This document shows positions 34,257-49,335 of a DNA stretch of 64,000 nucleotides, piece after piece. The translations under genes were made by a program, and so were the position numbers. Every line of letters begins with the position of its first letter. Position 1 is the first letter of the stretch. This stretch comes from Parasponia andersonii (Eukaryota; Streptophyta; Magnoliopsida; Rosales; Cannabaceae): contig JXTB01000342.1 in assembly GCA_002914805.1 (NCBI GenBank), positions 356,857-420,856 on the forward strand. The letters run 5' to 3'. The notes under the pieces were generated by a model. That model saw only the letters and a program-made list of their open reading frames with translations. It was not told the DNA's origin and searched no databases.

Positions 34257-36467
34257 TATCACGACCCAAGACCGGGGTCAATGGTAGAATGAGTATTTCA
34301 TAAATTAGAAATACCAAAAAAGAACTAAATAAAAGACTCAATTCATTCAAAATTTTGCCCCGGGGTCTCTAAACTTTCAAAACTAGCCTCAACAAAATTT
34401 TTAATTGAAAATAAAATTCCACAGTTATGCGTCACTTATTGAACAATTAAAATAATTATTTAATAGTTGTATATCACAGATCATCTCATACTCAAATACA
34501 GATATAAGTAATATAAACCGTGTCCAGATTTCATATTCTAATTATAAAGTTTAATGAAATCCAAATTCCTACTGAAATTTAAATATTTCACAAGTCTCGT
34601 AGGAATTCACCAAATTATAAATAATTAGTTGTTCTGCAAATGCCTCGATCTAACTCTTCTAATCCAAATTACAATGAGTACCACTTGAGGGGAAGAAATG
34701 GGGTGAGCTAATGCCCAGTAGAGAATTGATTTCAAGTTCTTATATATATATAATACGCTCATGATAAAATTCCTGCATGGTTAGTATTCTATTCAAAACA
34801 GTTCACAAAACTCTAGTGGAAATCGTAGTCTAACGGTTCAAACATTCCAAACTATTGTCAAACATCCATCAAAACTAGTACATATCTACTCAAACCGTCA
34901 TACAACCATGTATACAATTATGATGTCCGAAGTGTCCTGATGGATCACTCGTAAATCTGAGCCACCTAAAGAGGCACCGTAAATCCGATCACCTAATTTG
35001 GAGCATCGTAAGTCTGATCACCCGATGTGGGGCATCGTAAGTCCGATCACCCGATGTAGGGCATCGTAAATGTGTGAATGTATACAAATATTTTATAAAT
35101 GACATAATAAGGATATGCACTATTTCCACAGAATCTCAAAATAACCATATAGTATTCTTTAATCAAATCACTTCCAGTCCTCAAAACTGAGTTCTCAAAC
35201 CATTTTGGATTTTCTAAAAATTTCGGCATTACAACAGCTATTTTCTATCAAAACCCAAAAATCCAATTTTCTGCAGAAATCAATCCAAAACAGTATATAT
35301 GACACGCCAACCAGTGTAACACATCTCCCAGGCAGTTTATATCTCAAATCAGGTCAAAAATGGACAGAAACACAATTTTTATAAATTATTTCACGAAATT
35401 CTATATTTATTGAAAATATATAAAATTCATAAATTAAATTAATTTTAGAATCAAGTAATCGAATCCCTACCTCAATCGAGCGTCCAACTAATATTACAAG
35501 TCTATGGAGAAAGTTTGGTGTCGTTTGGAAGAGCGGACGTCATTTTCGAAACTTTGGTTCCTTGGGTTGAAAACTTGATTTTTCAAATGGAGCTTCAATT
35601 CATGAAATGGACTTCACCACTAAATTCAAAGCACCAAAAAATCCTAGGTTAGACATATAATTTGCCAAGTTTGGATACGGGCCCCACGATAACCAAATCA
35701 AGGCAAATCTGAGCCGTCCAATCTCGTTTTTCGAGCCCGTTTCAGAACATAGTCAATATATATCTCAATTTCACCATTTTCAACGTAGATTCCAGAAATG
35801 ATTTTAGTTTTAAAATCTAACAGTCCGAACAAAAAGTCAATTTCAAAACTATTTTCACACAAAACTGTCAAACAAAATTAAAATCAAATGGAGCAAAATT
35901 GAGACACGAGGTACCTACCATTAGGTTGCCGTGAGGAGACGAGTCCACGGCAACTAGTTTCATAGAGAACGGTGGCCGGAATCGGCTCCGGCGAGGAAAA
36001 GAATCCGGGACGTTTTTTGCATTTTTCCAGTGATCGGCGACTTCGATGGGGCTGGTTCTGGCAGCGGAAGCTTCGTTTGGAGTTGGGCTTCGACCCCGGT
36101 AGGTGGCGGGGGGCAACGATGGCCGGAGGTGGCTCAACGGAGCTTCGCCATAAATTAGGTGTTGGGTTTTTCTCCGGGGATCAAATCGAAAAAGAATGGG
36201 AAAATGCGGGGATTTATGGGCAATTTTCGTAACTGTAGTGCCACGTGTCAACTTCTGATTAATTGGGCACTGTTTGGCTTATTTGCACTTGGACTCAATT
36301 TTCTGAAAATCTTCTCAAAAATACCCTTGAATAATTAAATTTTGACCTCAATTTTTAAACTTTTCTTACATTTTTGCCCAAATGAACCTAGACCCAAATC
36401 CGTCCAAATTCATTTATTTTGGGGTCAAAAGACCAATTTGCTCTTACAACTTTTATGGGATTTCACA
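34257..36467 (-). repeat. 5' LTR of the chromovirus
   Basis: Matches 27333-29512. The terminal dinucleotide near the PBS is mutated (plus-strand 'tatcacgaccc' against 'tgtcacgatcc'). It is 31 bp longer, mostly through one extra minisatellite unit. Confidence 0.9.
34953..35067. repeat. 28-29-bp minisatellite, four units
   Basis: Same array as 28037-28122, with one extra 29-bp unit ending 'ggcatcgt'. Confidence 0.85.
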
Positions 36468-36472
36468 TGACA

Positions 36473-36640
36473 TAAGAATGATATTATTTCCATATTTCCT
36501 TTTGGTCAAAAAAATTGCAGTTCGGCCTTTTTTTTTGGGCCACTATATCCCAGAATGATTTCTTATTTGGTTTCTAGTTTTAGGTTCAAGGTACTTTCTA
36601 ATTCCGCAAAGGTAACTCTATTGCCATTTCTTTATTCTCT
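36473..36640. repeat. Distal copy of the duplicated upstream region (right part)
   Basis: Continues the copy interrupted at 27332. 'ttgcttat..ttggtttctagtt', 'ggttcaaggtactttctaatt' and related blocks match 38190-38490 ('ttggtttgctagtt', 'agttcaaggtactctatctaatt'). Confidence 0.72.
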
Positions 36641-37439
36641 CCTTATCCTTTTTAATTAATTATGTATTTATAAAAATATTCTTTTATGAATTGACATGAA
36701 TATCTCTATATAACATTAAACAATTAAAACCCTTATATCTTAGCACACCTCCTAATTATATACAATAATCTCATGATACTTTGCTTATTTTAAAAAAAAA
36801 ATCAAGATTTTTTCTTTTAATTTTGCTTTTATGAATCACCAGTTAACGTTTTGTTTGTTTGTTTATTATTATTATTATTTCTTTTTCGTTCGGGAACAAA
36901 TTGTATTTTTTTTTCTTGTAAATTTTTCTTTTCTTTTTGGTTTGGGAACCAATTGTATTCTTTTTTTTTGGGTAGGAGAACCACCGTTTTAGAATTTTTT
37001 TTTTTTGGAGTTTAGGAACCAATAAGTTATGTAGTTGTAAGATAAAAAAAATCACTAGTTTTCTCAATTTATATTATTGTTGTAATTTCTAAAACGAGAA
37101 AAAAAATCTAAAAATTAATTTATTGTAAAATATTAAAGGTGGAAAAAGAAATATTTAGAAAAATATTTAATAAGGGGTATTTTTGTATAATTATAAATTT
37201 ATAAAATATATAAAAAGAAGTTTTAAAATATTAGAGAGATGTGTTTAGAAAGGAAGTGGGAAGAGGAAAAAAATGCAACAGAGCCACCTTTCCATAAATA
37301 TGGGGTAATTCAGTAATAAATTCGTTACTGAATTAAGTCGCCAAAATTTCGATTGACCAAATTTGTACAATAGAAATCACGAAAACTGACTCATACTACA
37401 AAAGTAGGTATTGTTTGTTTGGAATCACGAAAACTACTC
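36641..37439. other. Intergenic sequence rich in homopolymers, no gene seen
   Basis: A/T runs throughout 36790-37130, no domain. At 37290-37335 'ccataaatatggggtaattcagta' matches 38483-38506, which probably marks the duplication junction. Confidence 0.5.
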
Positions 37440-38530
37440 ATACTACAAAAGTATGTGTGGTTTGGGTTAGGTTTCACCGAATTTTTTATAAACGTGCATT
37501 TTGGGAATATGTATAGACTGCATGTGTGGAATACGTATAAAATGCATGTATGATAGTAAAATTGATCAAACCAAGTAATCTGGACACCTTTAATCTTGAA
37601 ATTGACTCGTTGCTATAGCTCTATTGGTAAGTATCAATATTATTTTGCCATCCAGACAAGTTTTAACAATGATTTTGACTAAAAGACACGTGACTTTCTC
37701 TTGTGAATGGAACACAATTCGGGAACATGGGATTTCGATTCGTTTTATATTTATATTCACACTTAATATCAAGAGTAACATTAGAGACACAAAATGTGCC
37801 TAGTTCATTATATATANAAAAAAATACATACTCATAGGTTAAAAAAAAAAACCTATTAGATTGACAACCATATATATATATATATATATATATTATCGTC
37901 TCAGCATTATTTATTCTAATATCAAACAAAGAAACAAACCAATTCAAATTTTATTGAGATTTTAGACCTTAAATAAGAGAAATGCTATATTGCCAATCAA
38001 CTTTGGATAATATAAAACTCATCTATAAGTAATATTGCTAGATACCTTTTTTTCACCCAAAAAAATAATCACTGGATAAAACTAAATAACGTGACATGAT
38101 TTTCAATTATATTATATCATAAATAATTTGGTCCACTTTTAACTTAGTACGTAATTATTGAAAAAATAAAATAAGAACTAAATAAATTCCACATTTTTAT
38201 CTTTTGGGTTAAAAAAAATTCTGCTTCGTCATTTTTTTCTTTTTTGGACCCACCATATTCCAACATAATCGAGCAATGCTATAAGGTACAAGTAATATTC
38301 AGCACTACAATGACATATCTGTTTACTATTAGATGATTGACCTCACTTGAATTATAATTATAATTAGTTAGTGACAGACTGACACATTATTATGATACTT
38401 GGTACTACTACGCTGGACATTTTTCAACCTGATTTCCCTATTTGGTTTGCTAGTTTCAAGTTCAAGGTACTCTATCTAATTCCATAAATATGGGGTAATT
38501 CAGTAACAAAGTCATTACTATTTCTTTCAG
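37440..38530. repeat. Proximal copy of the duplicated upstream region
   Basis: Paralogous to 26720-27332 plus 36473-36640. It ends about 350 bp before the aminotransferase start codon. It carries an N at 37817 beside a MITE-like end and a long (TA)n tract (37873-37892), neither present in the distal copy. Confidence 0.8.
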
Positions 38531-38786
38531 CTTTTCCTATAATTTGGCAGGAGATATTTAGGTAGAAGTTAAACCTGAACCCTCAAAATTGGTAAATCCA
38601 GATATTGCCATTACTATCTAGATTTTCCACTCTTATATTTAGATAACTCCATAGATTCTTGTAATCTCAAAAAAGGAAGCAACACACCAAATTTTCTATA
38701 AAAAGGAAAATAAAAAAGAAAAAGAAAAAGAAAAGACAACGTATTCAGGGGTTCATGCACCCTTTCCACATGATCATCTACCTACA

Positions 38787-38796
38787 TATATAAATA
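38787..38796 (+). promoter_or_regulatory. TATA box of the aminotransferase gene
   Basis: 'tatataaata' about 85-95 bases before the ATG at 38881, a usual spacing for a plant promoter with a short leader. Confidence 0.65.
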
Positions 38797-38880
38797 CGCT
38801 AGCGGTCGAACCAAAATAACAAATTCAAGTTAAACAACAGAAACACAGAGATTCAATTTAGAGAAAAATTTATATTAAAG

Positions 38881-41939
<3,059 letters not shown>

Positions 41940-41996
<57 letters not shown>
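41940..41996. repeat. (TA)n microsatellite, about 28 units
   Basis: Begins one base after the aminotransferase TAG stop codon, so it lies at the very start of the presumed 3' UTR. Confidence 0.95.
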
Positions 41997-41998
<2 letters not shown>

Positions 41999-41999
<1 letters not shown>

Positions 42000-44632
42000 T
42001 TTTGAAAGGAAGGAAATAAGGGTGCTTTTGGTAATTTTATTTTTATTTTTTTGTTTTTTAAATACAAATATCAATGTGTTCTACAACTTGCATAGTTGTT
42101 GGGTGGGAATAATTGATAAAGGGTTAAATTTATCAGTTTTTTTTTTTTTTTTGAGTAATGACATTGTAATTTGCTGCAACTTAGCTCTAGTGAAAAGTTT
42201 GTTATAAAGTTAATTATATATATGGCGCAATTTTTCTTTCTACTATGCGTGCAGTTTTGCAAATTTAGCTAAAAGGCCCGTTTCAGTATTTAGTTTAAAC
42301 TTTGAGATAGAAAATGATAATTCTTTTGTAATCTCAATTCCGCGCTCGCTTAAATTAGAATTACACTCGTCACTCAATTCCATACTTTTCTATTTCTTAC
42401 TAAATATTATTTTTCCTTTTTGTCCTAAAATAACGTTTCTTCTTTATCCTCCAGTGTCAGTCAATTTGCCCCGGTTGGTCATATGTATATATACAAGTAT
42501 TAATAGTAATTGGGCAATTTTTCTATCACTTTTTTGGTTTATTTAAAATTCAAATAAACTAACTTAACATATTATAGTTTTTTTTTGTCATTTTGATTTT
42601 AATAATATAATTTAATTACATAATTAAAAATAAATTATAACTTTTTTACTCAGTAAAATGATACAGTTTTTAATTAATTATATTCATAGATTTTTTTTAG
42701 ATAATTATATTCATAGCTTTTAAATTAATTTTAAACCTCAATAGTTGAACAATATATGAAATTTTAGAACTATGGGTATTTTAGTCAATATCGCATTGAT
42801 TTTATTCCATTCTAATGTACAATCAAATAAAATAATTTTTATTTCACTTCTATTCCATTTTATTATAATTCTGACGCCTATTCCAATTCCATTCTGAAAA
42901 CCAAACACTACCTTAATACTTGATAACAGGATTGAAAAAATGTCCAACTACGTGTCTTGGATGCATGATCAAAATTGATTAGCATTTATTACATAGAAAA
43001 ATTAAATATCACAACTACAACATATCATTTTATATCCTCCACTCACTAACTCTCATCTAAGATGTCACAATATTCAAATTACGAAATTCATAAGAATTCG
43101 TTAAAATATTAAACATTTTCTCCATTTTTGAGTTTTCAAAAAATTTCCTTAGGTAATAAATACGAGAAATAATTATATACAACTTAGTGTTTTGTCCAAT
43201 TTTAAAAGAAAAACCTTGTAATTTGAAATATCAAATGAATCCTAAAATTACTTTTAAAAAAAATATATATCAAGAATATTTCAAATTTAAAAATCTATAT
43301 TCGTGAGATAAAAGAGAAATTCATATGAAATGACAAATTACCCCTAATAAAAGGTATGGAAATTAGACTGTGCCCTTTATTTTATTTTAATAAATATCTA
43401 TTTTTATTTTATGTTTAGAGCTAAATGACCAAATATATGTATTTTATCTACTTATATTTCAGCTTTCATTTATAGACCGATTATATTAATTTTTTTTTAA
43501 CCTAGTACGTTATATTTTGCACTTGGTATCTAATTCCAATCATTTTGCTACAATTTTTTAAAACCAAACATTTACTTAAAATAGGCAAGAATTCAGTCAT
43601 TTGCTTATACACTATATAGAATTTTGTCAAGAACTTGTAATTAAACGACAATGCAAAACTAAGTTTAGAATGGAGATTTTTTTTTTTATTATTTTAAATT
43701 GAGTTTTATATTAAGCAATTAGACATTTTCTTTGGAAATTTCTCCAGTACGATAGGTAATTAAAATCGACGGTTTGTTGTAATTAAAAAAATGTAATTCT
43801 AGATTCATTATGATATTTACCCATAAAATAGACAAAAACTATATGCTATTTTGTCAATATGCGTAAATAGGGGGGGAAAAAAATCTATAGACCTACTCTT
43901 TGACGAAAAAATGCCTATGAGGCTCTCAAAATCATATATTGTAGATTCCATCATTATAAACATGAAAGTGTCAACAAGAGATCTAGCAGCGCTCTTTTTT
44001 CCACTCTCATATCTCATTTTTCGAGAGATAGATTTCACTAAAATATTTTACATTCTGATAATATAACAAATTATAATTTAAGTCCACATGGGAAACAATA
44101 AAATAAAAGAGAGAGTGAAAAATGGCTGCTAATACTCCTCAATGTAAATATTTACCCAATGGTTCGGCAGATGCTGTATATTTTCATTGGGCTACCGCTT
44201 TGGATGCATTAGCCAATATCTTTTAATACCTGGGCAAAATTGTTGATACGGAAAGGAGAAACAGAGACCGTTACGAGTATTTTGTACATGTACATATAAT
44301 AGGCCAAGAGAAATTTTCAGCTGCTCTGGGCCAAACCATAAAGATTTGAATGAATTATCACAAATACAGAATGATTAATTCGCAATTTAATACACAGATG
44401 AAATCTATATTTTAGGAAGCAATAAGATTACAACACCTATGAAATTATGAATAGAAGTCGAGATAACAGACAAAATAAGGCCACAGCACAAATATGTTTT
44501 CCTCTAAAAGCGACTGGTCCAAGAGAGAGTTGATTTCTTGACCATCTGATTTATCCACCGGGGTTTCAATCTTTGGTCGATCAAATAGTAGAGACATAAA
44601 TTGCAAACAAGAAATTGGAGTTGGATAAAAAT
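41999..44632. other. Intergenic sequence, no gene seen
   Basis: AT-rich sequence between the convergent 3' ends of the aminotransferase and AP-1 genes. It should hold both 3' UTRs. No domain found in any frame; the small open frames near 43817-44066 on both strands show nothing recognisable. Confidence 0.55.
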
Positions 44633-46456
44633 TCATATAAGTCGAAGTTCGTACTCGCCAGCCATTGTTATATATCTCACCCATGGAAGAGCTTGGTATC
44701 CACTTTTCTCAATAATCTTCAGATAGCGAACCTGCAAAACCCCACCATTGACAAAAGTGGACTTCATGATTCTATTATATATATAATTCAAAAAAAAAAA
44801 AAGAAAAAAGAGGAGGGGAAGGTTTCAAAATTGTAGAAAACCTCATTTAGTAAAACTATCTCCTCAAACAGGGAGTCAATATAGTCCGTAATTAACCAAT
44901 AAGTTTCTATATAACAGAAAGCAAAAACAGAATTTAAGCCATNGCCTTTCTCTCAGGAGCACCATCTTCTGCTGTTATAGTAGGAAGGCGAAACTCCGCT
45001 CTCAACATATACTCCTAAACATGTTGGATTTAAAACATTACTAAGAAGAAAAGAAGGTGCTCGTGGATCGTTTGTATGGCAAGTCACAATATAATTTTCA
45101 GAAATTGCTACAGACGTAAAGAATTTTTCAACTTGTACCTTGCCACCAGGAAAAGATCTTATTTTCCAAACCAAAGCATCATTTTCAGGTGCGTATGATG
45201 CAGATCCCATTGATGTCCGAACATTTGGATTTGTTGCATCATATGGCACAGGCAGCTCTATCTCAACGTTAGTGGCAGTGCTGTAGGATTACAATTAGAG
45301 ACATTATTAAATAAACTTGAGAAATTGGACTAATTAGAGCCATGCCAAAGCAGTAACCAAATCCCAAGTTTTTCTTTGCCTAATAATAGAAAGTAAGATA
45401 TGCGTAGATCTCAGTACCTACGCTCCTTGAACTGGCTCCTAGCTTTTACCATGATCTCAACACGACTCTTGGAATGCCTTTCAACTTGAGCTTCCACCCA
45501 AATCAAGGGCTTTACCTGAAAGTCGATAACAAAAAAATTTATCAAGTTTATTGACCCAGAATCTCAACCCTCACACCAAAAAAAAAAAGAAAAAAGAGCG
45601 GCCTCGTGAAGCACTAGTTGAACCTGAGTACTGAGCCGGTATGTCATGAGGTCAAAAGCACCATCGGGTGGTATAAAGGATATTGTGCGGTCATTCTCAA
45701 ACCGAGCCAAGCGCACACACCTAAACCGGAATTTGAGAGTGAGAACTTGCACATAAATCAGCAATTTTTAAATCTAAACACTTTCATCCGTGGCACCAGA
45801 ATTTAAGTAGACCAGAGAATTTAAGATGCATACTGATGAAACTTGATGTCTTCCAAATCAATGGCCTTTCCTTTCGTTGCTCGGCCTTGTGCCTCCAACA
45901 AAACTCGATCGTTAAGGCCAAGCTTACATTCCGGCATACCACTGCGATGAGTAAATCAACCAGTTTCAGTTATAGACCCAGAGTATAATACTGAAATCTT
46001 GACGATAAAAAGGCACTATGATTTATGCAGTCAAGATTACACTGGCTCAAATACATAATAGGGTTCTAGGAGAAAATTTCAAATTTTGCAACTGTTGCAT
46101 TCCTAATTAAGAACAGGTGGCACTACCATGCATGATTCATGAATCATCAATCAGTTACTGCAAATCTCCTTAGCAGAGCCCTCTTAGCCTAGACAATATA
46201 AATGGATGCCTCAAAGATTAAAAAGGAAAAAGTAACAGACACCATTTACTAGCAGAAGAAAAATTAACGCAAAAGCACAGATCTAACTCACCTCAAATAT
46301 GTTCTCATCTTCAATGCCCCAACAACATCAGACCTAACTATTTGTCCATTGCTGTTTACAAGGATATTAACGCTCTCCACCACATCCAAGAAAACCTGTT
46401 GAACAAGGGCTCTTATCTAGCGGCTCCGGAGGCTAACAACCAAATCACTCTTTTAA

Positions 46457-46489
<33 letters not shown>

Positions 46490-47484
46490 ACCTACTTCAT
46501 TTTTCTTGTAACGTATTCCTTCACTGCGCCAAGAGACAGCATTCGTGACAGCCATTGGAGGCCTCTGCGTAATTTCCATTCTATAAGCATCTGTCTTGAT
46601 AAATTCACTAAGAATCTTTGCTTCAGTGTACTGAGGGTAACCAAAATCCATAATTTCATCAAGCAACTCATACTGCACATATGACAAAGTCATCAGCTCC
46701 TCAATCGCAAATCAAATTAAAAAAATTCAAGAACAATCAACTCTGAATCGCTGATCGATCCAACAACAACGAAGCTCTTACCACAACCACAAAGTTATCC
46801 CTAAGTGATTCCTCTTCTAATTCTTCAAAATAATGCTTAAAGACCTGTAAAACCAAAGTAACAACGCAACAATGAGTTCTGATCTCGAATCAATCCTACA
46901 ACGGCGAGGGTTCAAATTACCAATAGCCCCTTACATCAACTACACGGTGTAGAAAAAATAGAAGGCTAGCAGCATTGCAGTTCTGCCTTGAGGCTGTCAT
47001 CAAGTAAACATTATTATGCTGTATAAACAAGTAGGATACGCCATTATCGTATGCAACTGGATCCTGAGACTCTGGATCTCCCTGAACCAAAATACCAAAC
47101 CCAACTACATCACCACATCAAATCAATACTCGCCGCAAACCAAAGCTTAACTTAATACTAATCGCAATGAAATATAGAATCAACAGTCAACTCAACTCTA
47201 AATCAATTACTCGTGCTCATAAATTTCTTTTCTTCTCTTCTCTTTTCTTTTCTTTTCTTTTCTTTTCTCGGGAACCAAACAACCAAACACGAACACCTAA
47301 CTGGATCTGCTAAACAAATTTGCAAAATCAAGCGATCGAATGAAGAAAAGGAAACCTCTTTATCGATGAGCTTGCTAAAAAAACGCTCTGCCTGAACGGC
47401 AGAGACGTCGCCACGGTAGTCACGCCAGATCAAAACGCGGCCTTTGATGTCGAGAAGGAAGAGCGCCGAGACAGCTCCTGCCAT
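44633..47484 (-). CDS. AP1M: AP-1 complex subunit mu (clathrin adaptor medium chain)
   Basis: Medium subunit of the AP-1 adaptor, which sorts cargo with YxxPhi signals into clathrin vesicles at the trans-Golgi network. Exons on minus: 47484-47356, 47081-46935, 46844-46782, 46672-46496, 46395-46292, 45941-45834, 45720-45624, 45515-45418, 45280-45139, 45014 to about 44944, and 44731-44633, all with GT/AG and continuous phase. N-terminal longin-like domain starts 'MAGAVSALFLLDIKGRVLIW'; the mu-homology domain includes 'AVSWRSEGIRYKKNE', 'CVRLARFENDRTISFIPPDG', 'VRTSMGSASYAPENDALVW' and ends 'WVRYITMAGEYELRLI'. After 'APERKA' the sequence meets an N (44943); about 17 expected codons and the splice donor are missing before the last exon. 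The longer protein match is to plant AP1M, not AP-2 or AP-4. Likely intact in the real genome. Confidence 0.95.
46461..46488. repeat. Homopolymer A run of 28 in an AP-1 mu intron
   Basis: On the gene (minus) strand it is a T run that begins seven bases after the exon 4 splice donor (GTAGGTC). Homopolymers of this size are also prone to length errors. Confidence 0.9.
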
Positions 47485-49335
47485 CTGATTTTGCTGCGAA
47501 TCAGATCTCAGCTTTTGCGGAGACGAATTGGAACAGAGAAATGAAACTTGTACAAGTCAGTCCGCCATTAACATGACGTAACAGAGATCTGATCTCTCTC
47601 TCTGATCCCTGAGTCGCACTTCCGAAACGATAATGGAGCAACCAAATCAACGAACCTTCACCGTGAATGTTTTCGCTCCCACCGCCTGGTCTTGCTATAC
47701 GACGCCGTCTTATTACTTTAAAAATTCTATGAAATGAATTGCAGTTTCTTCTATACGACGTCGTTCGGCCAAGTAAACTAAACAGTACACACGATTAGGC
47801 TCCGTATCCAGAGCCACCTCCGCTTTCAAACAAACCTGGAAAATTATGGACGTCAGGACGTGTCATAATGATAAAGATGTGTCTTTTTTCTTTTCTTGAA
47901 TCACATGACAGGTAATATTTTTACTCTTCTCACTGGATTCTACTAAAATATTTTCGCTCTTCTTTCAAAATTTTAGGACTATGTTTGGCCGAGAGAAAAA
48001 AGAAAATAGGAATCAAGAAAAAAAATAGAAAATAAAAAAAATGTGTAGAATGAAGAACAAAGTGTTTTTTTTTCTACATAATTATTTATTATATATGAAG
48101 AAAAAAAGTTAGTATAATTTAAAGTGATTATTTTATCTTTTTATAATGATTATTTAAAGTTAAATATTTTGAGAGTATTTTAGTAATTTGACTTACTCAT
48201 ACACTCCACAATTTTTTTTTCTTAATTTCTCTTCATTTTTTGAGAGAACAAAATTATTGAACTTTATCATTTTTTTCCTCCCTTTTTCTACTGACAACTC
48301 AACTTTTCAATTTTCATCCGCTTTTTCCTCAAATATTTTCTTTTTTTCTCTCTTTTTTCTTCCTCCCAAATATAGACTAAGGGTTAATGCTAGAGAATTT
48401 ATGATACGTGTCCTTTTTTTTTATTATTCATCGTGTTAGTAAATGTCTGTTTTTCTCTTTTTGTCCGAGTAAATACTAGTTCTAGTTTATATACTAACTA
48501 ATATATTATATTTTGTATTTGATATATCGATCATTTTGCAACATTATTTAAAAAATATATATTTATTTTAGTCATTTTGCTTCAAGCCCTGTAAATCTAT
48601 TTTTAAGCCTGCATTAATAATTCAATTCTTTGTTTAATAATTTATGATTTTTAAAATGTCTTAGACTTAACAAAAAAAAAAAATTCTTAGACCTGCTCTT
48701 GAATTATATTATTCCCTCAACTTGGTCAATGATAATTTAAATACCACATTCTGACATATTGATTTATTTATTTTTTCTTTATCAATTTGATCTTTGCTTA
48801 TAACATGATTGCTGAAATTAAGACAAGGGCCAAAATTCATATTAAAAAAAAAATACAATCAAGGGTATTAGATTGTGATATTGAAGGTTCAAGCTTCAAC
48901 TAAATTCACACAAAAGCATACTTCAAGGTCCAAACTAATCTAGAGCAATTTGAAAGTCGGGATTAAACAGAGATTTGAGTTATTTTCAGGATTAAAAATA
49001 AGATCAACCGAAAATCAAGTGTTCACTTTTTAATTGCACATGAAAAAAAAAATAAAAAAATTGCATAGAGGTTTCTTCACAAAGTTCTGGTTTTTATCAC
49101 ACAAAGAAAGGTACTATACCAAAAAACATATTGGTTAATTATAGATTGAAAAGTACAAGTGATTAGTTCTTTTTTTTTTTAAATCAATTTTGATTTTTGT
49201 TTTACGCATCTTTTTTTTTTCTCCATCCTGTCCAGGTTGTTATTGTTTAAAGCTTTGTGTATATATGCATATATGTACATGTATATATAGTAAGGTATTA
49301 TTGAAAAAATAGTATACATCTGAGATAAAATATGT
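47485..49335. other. Intergenic: AP-1 mu promoter side and LYK 3' side
   Basis: 47485-47650 is mixed-composition sequence with a CT-rich stretch (47588-47600), likely the AP-1 mu 5' UTR and core promoter. 47840-49330 is AT-rich with many T and A runs; no gene found. Confidence 0.5.

Larger units (their letters stand above)
27333..36467 (-). mobile_element. Tekay/Del-like Ty3/gypsy chromovirus, structurally complete
   Basis: LTRs at 27333-29512 (3') and 34257-36467 (5'), 5-bp duplications TGACA at 27328-27332 and 36468-36472. Minus-strand order: PBS (34249-34236, complement of 'gctctgatacta', initiator tRNA-Met type with one mismatch), gag, zinc knuckle, protease, RT, RNase H, integrase, chromodomain, then polypurine tract 'aaggagggaagca' (29525-29513). 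Full length is 9.1 kb, normal for the lineage. Stops and frameshifts occur in most domains and the LTRs differ at many sites, so it is not active. Confidence 0.92.

Noticed and set aside
43817..44066. Open frames of about 70 codons on both strands
   Set aside because: They are mirror readings of the same AT-rich stretch and contain no domain.
44122..44226. 34-codon open frame starting ATG GCT GCT on plus
   Set aside because: No similarity recognised, isolated, with no splice continuation or promoter; too short to support.
44953..45249. Continuous 98-codon minus frame at the AP-1 mu 3' end
   Set aside because: It reads through the donor after 'FPGGK' into an intron; the real coding path jumps to the exon beginning at 45014.
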